DNA from: Pseudoxanthomonas jiangsuensis
GTDB lineage: Bacteria > Pseudomonadota > Gammaproteobacteria > Xanthomonadales > Xanthomonadaceae
Direction: 5' to 3'
DNA length: 64,000 nucleotides
Assembly (NCBI RefSeq): GCF_010093185.1
Contig: NZ_PDWL01000017.1
Span: 1-64,000, forward strand
A program made the position numbers and the translations under genes. Of the stretch, positions 26,454 to 34,874 are shown piece by piece; within the stretch, counting starts at the first letter, position 1; each line of letters starts with the position of its first letter. The notes below the pieces were generated by a model. The model searched no databases, was not told the DNA's origin, and was given only the letters and a program-made list of their open reading frames with translations.

Positions 26454-26588
26454 CCTCCCAGCCTGAACGCTAGCGTCCAGGGACGGCCGGCGCAGGGTGT
26501 AGCATGGCCGCCGCAGGCGCCCGCCTGTCCTGCGCGTCGCGCAGGCCTTCGCGGCCGCCGTTTCGCTCCATCCCTGAGGAATACAGCC

Positions 26589-26738
26589 TTGGCAAAACCC
26601 AATTACTCCTTCGAAAAGCGCCAGCGCGAGATCGCGAAGAAAAAGCAGAAGGAGGAGAAGCTGGCGAAGAAGAAGTCCGCGCGCGAGCCCACCCCGCAGG
26701 ATCCGGCAGGACAGGGCGCCGGCGGCACCGGGGCCTGA
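26589..26738 (+). CDS. Small Lys-rich basic protein, TTG start
   Basis: 49 residues. A TTG at 26589 is preceded by GAGGA with 8 bases spacing. The sequence AKPNYSFEKRQREIAKKKQ followed by a Lys/Glu-rich stretch is a conserved helical, very basic motif seen in small uncharacterised proteins of related bacteria. Function unknown; nucleic-acid binding would suit the charge. It stands alone and is followed by a terminator at 26837-26860. Confidence 0.75.
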   Translation: MAKPNYSFEKRQREIAKKKQKEEKLAKKKSAREPTPQDPAGQGAGGTGA

Positions 26739-26836
26739 TCCCGTCCCCTAGACTGGCGCGCCACCGCGCGCATCGATCGATCGCGGCCAGGCCGCGATCG
26801 TCCCCTGCCGGCAGCCACCGCCATCGCGCCAAGAAG

Positions 26837-26860
26837 AAGCCCGGCCTGAGCCGGGCTTTT
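26837..26860 (+). terminator. Intrinsic terminator
   Basis: AAGCCCGGC, loop CTGA, GCCGGGCTT, then TT. It lies about 100 bases after the basic small protein. Confidence 0.75.
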
Positions 26861-26965
26861 CGCTTTCATGCCAGCGGGAGTGCCGCCGGTGGGCCGGTCA
26901 GGGCACCTGCTGCATGCCTTCTGGCCTGGGCGGGGTGTTCGCCGCGCCGTCGCCGTCGCAGGACC

Positions 26966-26974
26966 GCTCCTACA
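26966..26974. repeat. Fragment of the TGTAGGAGC palindromic element
   Basis: GCTCCTACA, the inverted end of the element at 16002-16131. The TAG stop of the DUF411 gene (26970-26972 on the minus strand) is inside it. Confidence 0.5.
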
Positions 26975-27524
26975 AGGGACCGTGCGTGGCCCAGGGCGAG
27001 GTGCCGCCGTCGTGCGTGGCCAGCTCGACGGTGTAGCGCTGGACGAAGCCGTCCGGCGTCTCCATCCCCGGCGAACCGGCCGGCATCCCGGGCAGGACCA
27101 GGCCGCGTGCGTTCGGGCGCTCGGCCAGCAGGCGGCGGATGTCACCGGCCGGCACGTGGCCCTCGACCACGTAGCCGTCGACCCGCGCGGTGTGGCATGA
27201 GCCCTTGCCGTAGGGCACGCCGAACTGCTTGCGCACCGGTTCCAGGTCCTCGACCTCGTGCACCTCCACCGGGAAGCCGGATTGCCGCAGGTGCGTGACC
27301 CAGCTTCCGCAGCAGCCACAGGCCGGCGACTTGTACACCTCCACCAGCGGCAGGGCGGTGGCCAGCGATGCGGCTGTGTCCACGGCCGCGTCGGATGCCG
27401 CCGGATCCGGTGCCGATACGGCAGCCGCAGCGGCGGGATCGGATGCGGTCGGCATGCCGCACCCGGTCAGGAGCAAGGCGGGCAGCAGCGGCAGGAAGGC
27501 GTGGAAACGGCGGTGCGGGATCAT
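26970..27524 (-). CDS. DUF411 metal-binding lipoprotein
   Basis: 184 residues. A lipoprotein signal with lipobox LLTGC is followed by an Ala-rich linker and a DUF411 domain (about residues 55-175) with [37 protein letters not shown] and [14 protein letters not shown]. The CGCC and SCHT cysteines are the family's presumed metal ligands; relatives are linked to copper or other metal handling. An FNR-like box lies about 80 bases upstream (27605-27618). Its place beside the copper receptor suggests periplasmic copper binding for NirK or the oxidase. Confidence 0.88.
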   Translation of the reverse strand: MIPHRRFHAFLPLLPALLLTGCGMPTASDPAAAAAVSAPDPAASDAAVDTAASLATALPLVEVYKSPACGCCGSWVTHLRQSGFPVEVHEVEDLEPVRKQFGVPYGKGSCHTARVDGYVVEGHVPAGDIRRLLAERPNARGLVLPGMPAGSPGMETPDGFVQRYTVELATHDGGTSPWATHGPL

Positions 27525-27604
27525 CGGGAACTCCGGAGCGTATCGGCGACGGCAACGGCATGCGAAGCCGGCGAGCAGTGTGCGTGGTCCGGTCACAGCC
27601 TGCG

Positions 27605-27618
27605 CTGACCAGGATCAA
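27605..27618 (-). promoter_or_regulatory. FNR-like box upstream of the DUF411 gene
   Basis: CTGACCAGGATCAA, one mismatch to TTGAY-N4-RTCAA. Confidence 0.55.
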
Positions 27619-27649
27619 GCGGGCCGCGGGACCCGGCCGGCTCCGCCGC

Positions 27650-27663
27650 TTGACCTGCGTCAT
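27650..27663 (+). promoter_or_regulatory. FNR-like box upstream of ubiD
   Basis: TTGACCTGCGTCAT, one mismatch to TTGAY-N4-RTCAA, 69 bases before ubiD. Confidence 0.65.
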
Positions 27664-27732
27664 CGCCGCCCGCGCGCGACGCCACTAGCGTTCGAAGCCC
27701 GTCCGCCAGCCACAGCCCGCGAGGCCTCCGCC

Positions 27733-29217
27733 ATGCACGACCTGCGCGCCTTCCTGCAGCACCTGTCCCGCCACCGGCAACTGCTGGAGATCGACGCGCC
27801 GGTCGATCCGGAGCTGGAGAGCACCAGCCTGTGCCTGCGCGCCCTGCGCGAAGGCGGCCCGGCCCTGCTGATGCACAACCCCACCGGCTCGGCCCATCCG
27901 CTGCTGGGCAACCTGTTCGGCCACCGCCGGCGGATCGAGCTGGCCATCGGCGACCGTCCGATCGCGTCCCTGCGCGAACTCGGAGAACTGCTGGCCGCGC
28001 TCAAGGAGCCGCGCTGGCCGTCCTCTCTGCGCGACGCGCTGGAAAGCTGGCCGGAACTGGCGCAGCTGGCCCACGTCGCGCCGAAGCAGGTCGAGGAGGC
28101 GGCGTTCTGCGAGCAGGTGATCGAGGGCCCGGGCGTGGACCTGGGCACGCTGCCGATCCAGCGCTGCTGGCCCGAGGACGCCGGCCGCCTGATCACCTTC
28201 GGCCTGGTCGTCACCCGCGGCGTGCACCAGGCGCGGCAGAACGTGGCGATCTACCGCCAGCAGCTGATCGGCCGCAACCGGGTGATCATGCGCTGGCTGG
28301 CGCACCGCGGCGGCGCCCAGGACTACGCCTCCTGGCAGCACGCCTGGCCGGACAAGCCGTTCCCGGTGCTGGTGGCGATCGGCGCCGACCCGGCCACCCT
28401 GCTGGCGGCGGTGGCGCCGGTGCCGGACACGCTGTCCGAATACGAGTTCGCCGGCCTGCTGCGCGGCGCGCGCAGCCGGGTCTGGCGCAGCGAGCTGACC
28501 GGGCTGGACGCGCCGGCCGGCGCCGAGATCCTGCTGGAGGGCTTCATCCATCCCGGCGACACCGCGCTGGAAGGCCCGTTCGGCGACCACACCGGCTACT
28601 ACAACGCCCAGGGCAGCTTCCCGGTGCTGACCGTGGAGCGGGTGCGCATGCGCCGCGACGCGATCTACCACGGCAGCTACATGGGCCGCTCGCCGCACGA
28701 CGAGCCCTCGGTGCTGTCGATGGCGCTCAACGACATCTTCGTGCCGATCCTGCGCAAGGTGTTCCCGGAGATCGTCGACTTCCACCTGCCGCCGGAGGCG
28801 TGCTCCTACCGGATCGCGGTGGTGTCGATCCGCAAGCAGTACCCGGGCCACGCGCGCCGGATCATGATGGGGATCTGGTCCTACCTGCGCCAGTTCACCT
28901 ACACCAAGTTCGTGATCGTCACGGACGAGGACGTGGACGTGCGCGACTGGAGCCAGGTGATCTGGGCGATCTCCACCCGGGTGGACCCGGCGCGCGACAG
29001 CATGCTGGTGGAGAACACCCCGATCGACTACCTGGACTTCGCCACCCCGGTGTCGGGACTGGGCTCCAAGCTCGGCCTGGACGCGACCCGCAAGTGGCCG
29101 GCCGAGTCGGCGCGCGAGTGGGGCCGGCCGATCGCGCTGGACCCGCGGGTGGAGCAGAGGGTGGACGCGTTGTGGTCCTCGCTGCTGCGATCGCCGGAAC
29201 CTGACCTGGATCAATGA
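27733..29217 (+). CDS. ubiD: 4-hydroxy-3-polyprenylbenzoate decarboxylase UbiD
   Basis: 494 residues, the length of UbiD. Family motifs include [26 protein letters not shown], the prFMN/active-site region [12 protein letters not shown] and [27 protein letters not shown]. UbiD removes the carboxylate in ubiquinone synthesis using prenylated FMN supplied by UbiX (not in the window). It is followed by ubiU and ubiV, which hydroxylate the ring without oxygen, making this an anaerobic quinone module. Confidence 0.95.
   Translation: MHDLRAFLQHLSRHRQLLEIDAPVDPELESTSLCLRALREGGPALLMHNPTGSAHPLLGNLFGHRRRIELAIGDRPIASLRELGELLAALKEPRWPSSLRDALESWPELAQLAHVAPKQVEEAAFCEQVIEGPGVDLGTLPIQRCWPEDAGRLITFGLVVTRGVHQARQNVAIYRQQLIGRNRVIMRWLAHRGGAQDYASWQHAWPDKPFPVLVAIGADPATLLAAVAPVPDTLSEYEFAGLLRGARSRVWRSELTGLDAPAGAEILLEGFIHPGDTALEGPFGDHTGYYNAQGSFPVLTVERVRMRRDAIYHGSYMGRSPHDEPSVLSMALNDIFVPILRKVFPEIVDFHLPPEACSYRIAVVSIRKQYPGHARRIMMGIWSYLRQFTYTKFVIVTDEDVDVRDWSQVIWAISTRVDPARDSMLVENTPIDYLDFATPVSGLGSKLGLDATRKWPAESAREWGRPIALDPRVEQRVDALWSSLLRSPEPDLDQ
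29201..29214 (+). promoter_or_regulatory. FNR-like box upstream of ubiU
   Basis: CTGACCTGGATCAA, one mismatch, overlapping the end of ubiD and 57 bases before the ubiU start. Confidence 0.55.
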
Positions 29218-29270
29218 GCACGTGAAGGCGCGCGCCTAGCATGGCCCTCCTTTCGACGAGGGAGAGGGCC

Positions 29271-30269
29271 ATGCAACTGGTGTGTCCGGCCGGCAACCTG
29301 CCGGCCCTGCGCGCGGCGATCGACGCCGGGGCCGACGCGGTCTACGCCGGCTTCCGCGACCAGACCAACGCCCGCGCCTTCCCCGGCCTGAACTTCGACC
29401 TGCGCGAGCTGCGCCAGGGCATCGCCTACGCCCACGCCCTGGACCGCCAGGTCTACCTGGCCCTGAACACCTATCCGGACAGCGTGCGCCTGCCGTACTG
29501 GCAGGCCGCGGTGGACCAGGCCGCCGAGCTGGGCGTGGACGCGATCATCGCCGCGGAGCCGGGCGTGCTCGACTACGCCTGCCGCGCCCATCCGCAGCTG
29601 GCCCGGCACCTGTCGGTGCAGGGTTCGGCGACCACCGCGCCGGCGCTGAAGTACGCGTACGAGCGCTTCGGCATCGCCCGCGCGGTGCTGCCGCGGGTGC
29701 TGTCGGTGCAGCAGGTCGAGCGCCTGTGCGAGGCTGCGCCGGTGCCGCTGGAGGTGTTCGCCTTCGGCAGCCTGTGCATCATGGTCGAGGGCCGCTGCCA
29801 GCTGTCCAGCTACGTCACCGGGATGTCACCCAACCGCCACGGCGTGTGCTCGCCGGCCAGCTTCGTGCGCTGGGACGAGCACGCCGACCGCAGCCGCAGC
29901 GTGCGCGTCAACGGGATGCTGATCGACCGCTTCGCCGAGGGCGAGCCGGCCGGCTACCCGACCGTGTGCAAGGGCCGTTATGCCGTGGGCGGCGAGGTCT
30001 TCCACGCGCTGGAGGAACCGACCAGCCTCAACACCCTGGAACTGCTGCCGCGGCTGGCGCAGGCGGGCGTGGCGGCATTGAAGATCGAGGGCCGCCAGCG
30101 CGGCGTGGCCTACGTGCGCGCGGTCGCGTCCACCTGGCGCCAGGCGATCGACCGCTACCGCCAGGCGCCGGAGCGCTGGACCACCGAAGCGGCCTGGCAG
30201 CAGGCGCTGTCGGCGCATGCCGAAGGCCAGCAGACCACGCTCGGTCCCTACCACCGTGCCTGGCATTGA
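29271..30269 (+). CDS. ubiU: Oxygen-independent ubiquinone hydroxylation protein UbiU (U32 family)
   Basis: 332 residues. N-terminal MQLVCPAGNLPALRAAIDAGADAVY is the U32 hallmark. Four cysteines that should bind a 4Fe-4S cluster lie in SLCIMVEGRC, HGVCSP and YPTVCKGRY. With UbiV and UbiT, UbiU carries out ring hydroxylation of ubiquinone without O2, using prephenate as hydroxyl donor according to work in E. coli. The start with GGGAGAGGGCC upstream was chosen. It is 10 bases before ubiV. Confidence 0.95.
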   Translation: MQLVCPAGNLPALRAAIDAGADAVYAGFRDQTNARAFPGLNFDLRELRQGIAYAHALDRQVYLALNTYPDSVRLPYWQAAVDQAAELGVDAIIAAEPGVLDYACRAHPQLARHLSVQGSATTAPALKYAYERFGIARAVLPRVLSVQQVERLCEAAPVPLEVFAFGSLCIMVEGRCQLSSYVTGMSPNRHGVCSPASFVRWDEHADRSRSVRVNGMLIDRFAEGEPAGYPTVCKGRYAVGGEVFHALEEPTSLNTLELLPRLAQAGVAALKIEGRQRGVAYVRAVASTWRQAIDRYRQAPERWTTEAAWQQALSAHAEGQQTTLGPYHRAWH

Positions 30270-30279
30270 GGAGCGGGTC

Positions 30280-31188
30280 ATGAACGCATCGATGAAGCTG
30301 AGCCTGGGTCCCCTGCAGTACTTCTGGCCGCGCGCGGCCACCCTGGCGTTCTACCGCGCCGTCGCCGGCTGGCCAATCGACATCGTCTACCTGGGCGAGA
30401 CCGTGTGCAGCAAGCGCCGCGAGCTGGGCTTCCGCGACTGGCTGGCGCTGGCCGAGGAACTGGCGGAGGCCGGCAAGGAAGTGGTGCTGTCCACCCTGGC
30501 CCTGATCGAGGCCGAGTCCGAGCTGGGCGTGGTCCGCAACCAGGTCGGCAACGGCCGCTTCATGGTCGAGGCCAACGACCTGTCGGCGGTGCAGTTGTGC
30601 CGCGAGCGGAAGGTGCCCTTCGTCGGCGGGCCCAGCCTCAATGTGTACAACCACCGCGCCCTGGCGATGCTGATGGAGGACGGCCTGCGGCGCTGGGTGC
30701 CGGGCGCCGAGCAGGGCCGGGTGCTGCTGCAGGAGCTGCGTGGCGCGCTGGAGGCCGAAGACCTGGCCATGCCCGAACTGGAGATGCTGGCCTGGGGCCG
30801 GCTGCCCTTGTCGTACTCGGCGCGCTGCTTCACCGCGCGCGCGCTGGACCTGCCCAAGGACCAGTGCGGCTTCCGCTGCATCGACTATCCCGACGGGCTG
30901 CCGCTGGCCACCCGCGAGGGCGAGCCGTTCCTGACCATCAACGGCATTCAGGTCCAGGGCACGGAGGTGATCGACATGGCCCCGGAGCGCGAGGCGATGG
31001 CCGCCTGCGGTATTGGGGTGCTGCGGATCTCGCCGCAGGCACAGGGCATGGAGGAGGTGATCGCGCACTTCCGGCAGACGCTGGAGGCGGACGCCCCGCC
31101 GCCGGCGCTGGGCGCGCGCAACGGCTACTGGCACGGACAGGCGGGCAAGGCCTCGCTGGCGGGCATGGAGCCGGGAAAGGCGGCCTGA
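30280..31188 (+). CDS. ubiV: Oxygen-independent ubiquinone hydroxylation protein UbiV (U32 family)
   Basis: 302 residues. SLGPLQYFWPRAATLAFYR at the start and ETVCSKRRE are typical. Cluster cysteines are in ETVC and SARCFTARALDLPKDQCGFRC (C then Cx3C). It forms a heterodimer with UbiU. Partner UbiT is encoded in the opposite operon at 33881-34765. A palindromic repeat (31225-31331) separates the convergent ubiV and nadB ends. Confidence 0.95.
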   Translation: MNASMKLSLGPLQYFWPRAATLAFYRAVAGWPIDIVYLGETVCSKRRELGFRDWLALAEELAEAGKEVVLSTLALIEAESELGVVRNQVGNGRFMVEANDLSAVQLCRERKVPFVGGPSLNVYNHRALAMLMEDGLRRWVPGAEQGRVLLQELRGALEAEDLAMPELEMLAWGRLPLSYSARCFTARALDLPKDQCGFRCIDYPDGLPLATREGEPFLTINGIQVQGTEVIDMAPEREAMAACGIGVLRISPQAQGMEEVIAHFRQTLEADAPPPALGARNGYWHGQAGKASLAGMEPGKAA

Positions 31189-31224
31189 ACGTCGGGGCAC
31201 GTGCTGAATCCAATCGCGATTTCC

Positions 31225-31331
31225 TGTAGGAGCCGGTCTTGCCGGCGACCGCCATGGTGGAAGCGTCTGCGTGAAGCCGGGTGCCAGTGATCCGTCCGCC
31301 TCCACAGTCGCCGGCAAGACCGGCTCCTACA
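31225..31331. repeat. Palindromic TGTAGGAGCCGG element, copy 2
   Basis: The two ends form a 25-base perfect inverted repeat starting TGTAGGAGCCGGTCTTGCC, with a ~57-base centre. It aligns with the inverted right half of copy 1 (16002-16131). It lies between convergent ubiV and nadB and probably folds into a long hairpin that could end transcription from both sides. Confidence 0.9.
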
Positions 31332-31372
31332 GGGGGAACACCGCAGAAGATCGCTACCGCGCGGCCTGCGCG

Positions 31373-32833
31373 CTACCGGCCGTCGCTGCGGTAATGCGCG
31401 CCCAGGCTGCCGCGGCGCTCCAGGGCGGCAGCCAGCATCCTGACCGCGAGCCGGCCCTGCCAGCCGTGGCCGTCGGCGTCGGCCTCCAGCATCCTCCGGG
31501 TCGCCGCCAGCGCGGTGCCGTCGCGCACCGGGCCCAGCGCGTTCCACAGCAGCAGGCGTAGGCGCGCCATCGCCTCCGCGCCTGCGGCCGGGCCGCTGCC
31601 GGTCCAGACGTGGGTGCCGCGCGCGGGCATCGGCAGGACGCCGGCTTCCGCGAACTGCCGGCCCAGGCGGTGGCCAAACACCAGGCCTTCCAGCAGCGAG
31701 TTGCTGGCCAGGCGGTTGGCGCCGTGCACGCGGTTGCAGGCGACCTCGCCGACCGCATGCAGGCCGCGCACGCCGGTGCGGCCGTCGCGGTCGGTGGCCA
31801 GGCCGCCCATGTGGAAGTGCGCGGCCGGGGTGACGGGGATGCGCTGGGTGGCCGGGTCGATGCCGTGCGCCAGGCAGGCCGCGTGCACGGTGGGGAAGCG
31901 CGACGGCCAGGCCTCGCCGAGTGCGGTCGCGTCCAGCCAGGCGCCTTCGCCGTTCTGCACGGTCTGCCACACGGTGCGCGCGACCAGGTCGCGCGGGGCC
32001 AGGTCGGCCAGCGGATGCAGCCCGGCCATCAGCGGCCGGCCCTGGTCGTCGTACAGGCGCGCGCCGGCGCCGCGCAGGGCCTCGGTGACCAGCGGCAACG
32101 GCTGGCCGTCGCCGCGGCCTTCGCCGACCGCCAGCGCGGTGGGATGGAACTGCACGAACTCCAGGTCGCGCGCCTGCGCGCCGGCGGCCAGGCCCAGCGC
32201 CAGGCCGTTGCCGTCGGCGCCGGCCGGATTGGTGCTGGCGGCGAACAGGGCGCCGATGCCGCCGGTGGCCAGCACGACCTCGGCGGTTTCCACCAGTGCC
32301 GAGCCGCCCTGCGCGTCGCTCAGGCACACCCCGGCGACCGCGCCGCCGCGCAGCAGCAGGGCCAGGGCCTGCTGGCCTTCGCGCAGTTCGATGTGGCCGG
32401 CCGCGCGCGCCGCGCGCCAGAGGGCGGCGACCAGGGCCGCGCCGCTGGCGTCGCCGCCGGCATGCACGATCCGGTCGGCGTGGTGGCCGCCCTCGCGGCC
32501 CAGGCGCAGGCGTCCATCGTCGTCCCGGTCGAAGGCCAGGCCCAGCGCCTGCAGCCGGGCGATCGCCGCCGGCGCCTGCTCGGCCAGGTACTGCACGGCG
32601 GTGCTGTCGTTGTGGCAGGCGCCGGCCTCCAGGGTGTCGTGCACGTGCGCGGTCGGACAATCGCCCGGGCCGATCGCCGCGGCGATCCCGCCCTGGGCCA
32701 GGGCGCTGGCGCTGTCGCCGCCGTCGCGGCCGCGGGCCAGCAGCAGCACCGGCCGCGGCGCCGCGGCCAGCGCCACCGACAGCCCGGCCACGCCGCCGCC
32801 GACTACCACCAGCGGGGGCCGCGGCGCGCTCAC
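31373..32833 (-). CDS. nadB: L-aspartate oxidase NadB
   Basis: 486 residues from a GTG that overlaps the nadA stop (GTGA at 32830-32833). FAD-binding VVVGGGVAGLSVALAA at the start, ASALAQGGIAAAI, and FVQFHPTAL with HFHMGGLATD. NadB oxidises aspartate to iminoaspartate for NAD synthesis; without O2 the E. coli enzyme can use fumarate. Its place as the last gene of a putatively FNR-controlled operon with UbiT suggests an anaerobic role. nadC is not adjacent. Confidence 0.95.
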   Translation of the reverse strand: MSAPRPPLVVVGGGVAGLSVALAAAPRPVLLLARGRDGGDSASALAQGGIAAAIGPGDCPTAHVHDTLEAGACHNDSTAVQYLAEQAPAAIARLQALGLAFDRDDDGRLRLGREGGHHADRIVHAGGDASGAALVAALWRAARAAGHIELREGQQALALLLRGGAVAGVCLSDAQGGSALVETAEVVLATGGIGALFAASTNPAGADGNGLALGLAAGAQARDLEFVQFHPTALAVGEGRGDGQPLPLVTEALRGAGARLYDDQGRPLMAGLHPLADLAPRDLVARTVWQTVQNGEGAWLDATALGEAWPSRFPTVHAACLAHGIDPATQRIPVTPAAHFHMGGLATDRDGRTGVRGLHAVGEVACNRVHGANRLASNSLLEGLVFGHRLGRQFAEAGVLPMPARGTHVWTGSGPAAGAEAMARLRLLLWNALGPVRDGTALAATRRMLEADADGHGWQGRLAVRMLAAALERRGSLGAHYRSDGR

Positions 32834-33888
32834 GCGCGGTCGCGGCGGCCCCCCGCCAGCATCCGCTCCAGCGCGGTGCGGGCGCGCGCGGCGATCTCCG
32901 CCGGCACCAGCACCTCGTGCTTCAGTTCCTGCAGGCAGGCGTGGATGTTGGGCAGGGTGATCCGCTGCATGTGCGGGCACAGGTTGCAGGGCTTGATGAA
33001 TTCCACGTCGGGGAAGCGCGCGCGCAGGTTGTCGGCCATCGAGCACTCGGTGATCAGCGCCACCCGCTTCGGCCGTTCGCGTTCCAGCCAGGCGCCCATG
33101 GCGGTGGTCGAGCCGACGAAGTCGGCCTCGTCCTGGACCTCGGGAGGGCATTCGGGATGGGCGACCAGGCGCGCGTCGAAGCGCTCGCGCGCATGCCGCG
33201 CCTGCTGCGCGGTGAACTGCTCGTGCACTTCGCAGCGGCCGTCCCACAGCACCAGCGCGATCCCGGTCTGCTGGGCGACGTGGTGGCCGAGGAAGCGGTC
33301 GGGCAGGAAGATCACCGTGTCCGAGCCGTACTCGGCGGCCATCGCCTCGACCACCTGGGTGGCGTTGGCCGAGGTGCAGCAGGCGTCGGACTCGGCCTTC
33401 ACCTCGGCGCTGGTGTTGACGTAGCTGACCACCGGCGCGCCGGGATGGCGCCGGCGCAGTCCGCGCACGTCGGCGGCGGTGATCGAGGACGCCAGCGAGC
33501 AGCCGGCCTCCGGGTCGGGGATCAGCACGGTCTTGCCCGGAGCCAGGATCTTGGCGCTCTCGGCCATGAAGTGGACACCGGCCAGCACGATCAGTTCGGC
33601 GTCGCAGTCGGCGGCGGCCTGGGCCAGGGCCAGCGAGTCGCCGGTGACGTCGGCCACGCCGTGGAAGATCTCCGGCGACTGGTAGCTGTGGGCCATGATC
33701 ACCGCGCCGCGCTCGCGCTTGAGGCGGGCGATGGCGTCGATCCACGGCAGGTGCAGAGGCCATTCCAGGCAGGGCAGCAGGGGTTCGAGCCTGGCCCCGA
33801 GTTCGGCGTAGCGCGCCTCCAGTTCCGGGTGCCAGCTCAGGCCGGGGCCGGCCTGCGGCGCCGGCGCGCGCGCGCCGCCCTCAGCCAT
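32830..33888 (-). CDS. nadA: Quinolinate synthase NadA
   Basis: 352 residues. Signatures include AHSYQSPEIFHGVADVTGDSLALA, IPDPEAGCSLASSITAADV, DACCTSANATQVVEA and the C-terminal IKPCNLCPHMQ. Three cysteines hold the 4Fe-4S cluster that makes quinolinate from iminoaspartate and dihydroxyacetone phosphate. It overlaps the ubiT fusion gene by 8 bases and nadB by four. Confidence 0.96.
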   Translation of the reverse strand: MAEGGARAPAPQAGPGLSWHPELEARYAELGARLEPLLPCLEWPLHLPWIDAIARLKRERGAVIMAHSYQSPEIFHGVADVTGDSLALAQAAADCDAELIVLAGVHFMAESAKILAPGKTVLIPDPEAGCSLASSITAADVRGLRRRHPGAPVVSYVNTSAEVKAESDACCTSANATQVVEAMAAEYGSDTVIFLPDRFLGHHVAQQTGIALVLWDGRCEVHEQFTAQQARHARERFDARLVAHPECPPEVQDEADFVGSTTAMGAWLERERPKRVALITECSMADNLRARFPDVEFIKPCNLCPHMQRITLPNIHACLQELKHEVLVPAEIAARARTALERMLAGGRRDRA

Positions 33889-34765
33889 TGCGGTGGGCCT
33901 CGCGCGCGGCGCGCAGCAGCCGGCTGCCGCGCTGCAGGACGATGCGCTGGGCCAGCGGCAGGTCTTCCCAGGGCAGGCGGTCGAGCAGGTTGCGCACGGT
34001 CAGGCCGAGCTCGATGTCGCCGGTGAGCACCAGCCGGCGCTGGAAGAACAGGGTGTCGGCGTCCTCCAGGCGGCTGGCCAGCAGGGCCAGGTCGGTGGCG
34101 CTGCCGCGCACGGTGGCTTCGGCCGGCGCATGGCAGGCCTGCAGGCGGCCGTTGCTCCAGGCGAACACCCATTCCAGGCCGAGGTCGTCCATGGCGATGC
34201 CGAGGCGGCGGTCGCGGACGATCTCCAGGGTGTCCGGGTCGAGGCGGGCGAGGGCGCGGCCGAGGATGCGTGCGGCCAGCGGGGCGTGGCTGGCGCGCGG
34301 CAGGGGGCGCAGCACGGGTTGCCAGCGCCGCGGCGGCGGCAGCAGGCGCAGGAGGCGGTCGGCGGCGGCCGCGGGCGGTGCGGGAAGCGGGAGGGGCATG
34401 GGCAGGCCGGGCAGGAAGCGGTCGCCGGCGGTGCCGGCCTGGGCCTGCGGGGGGCAGGCGTCGGAGATCAGGGCGTGCATCAACGCATCGGCGGTGTCGC
34501 CGGGTACTGCCACGCGCGCAGCCACCCGCCGCGCGCGTGACAGCACCCCCGCCTCACGCTCGCCGTCGCGGACCGGGAGACCGGCCATGCGCTTGCTGCG
34601 CTGGACCGCACCGACCAGGCGTCGGCGCAGGCCGGCCAATGCCACCACCGCGTCGTCGACGTGATCGATCGCATGGCGTGCGCCGGCCAGGGTGCCGGCG
34701 GCGAGCCGGCGGGCCGGTGCGCTGCCGGGAGCGATCGACGGCGGCAACCCTCGTGGCGTGTGCAT
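33881..34765 (-). CDS. ubiT: Chorismate mutase-UbiT (SCP2) fusion protein
   Basis: 294 residues, two domains. Residues ~28-110 are an AroQ-type chorismate mutase. Compared from memory with the E. coli P-protein domain, every catalytic residue is kept at one constant offset: R30, R47, K58, D67, R70, E71 and Q107. Residues ~150-275 are an SCP2-like domain typical of UbiT (LDPDTLEIVRDRRLGIAMDDLGLEWVF then FFQRRLVLTGDIELGLTVRNLLD). UbiT is the lipid-binding accessory factor of the UbiUV pathway. Chorismate mutase makes prephenate, reported as the oxygen donor for UbiUV, so the fusion is functionally sensible. First gene of ubiT-nadA-nadB, with an FNR-like box upstream. Confidence 0.88.
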   Translation of the reverse strand: MHTPRGLPPSIAPGSAPARRLAAGTLAGARHAIDHVDDAVVALAGLRRRLVGAVQRSKRMAGLPVRDGEREAGVLSRARRVAARVAVPGDTADALMHALISDACPPQAQAGTAGDRFLPGLPMPLPLPAPPAAAADRLLRLLPPPRRWQPVLRPLPRASHAPLAARILGRALARLDPDTLEIVRDRRLGIAMDDLGLEWVFAWSNGRLQACHAPAEATVRGSATDLALLASRLEDADTLFFQRRLVLTGDIELGLTVRNLLDRLPWEDLPLAQRIVLQRGSRLLRAAREAHRNG

Positions 34766-34824
34766 GCAGGTCCGCAGTGAAGTGGCGAGCGCAGCGATCC
34801 TAGCGACGGCGGCGCGGGCGCCTC

Positions 34825-34838
34825 CTGATCCAGATCAA
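34825..34838 (-). promoter_or_regulatory. FNR-like box upstream of ubiT-nadA-nadB
   Basis: CTGATCCAGATCAA, one mismatch to TTGAY-N4-RTCAA, 60 bases before the start. Confidence 0.65.
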
Positions 34839-34874
34839 GCCGGCCCGGATCCGTGCGCGCGGCGTCCGTGGGCT

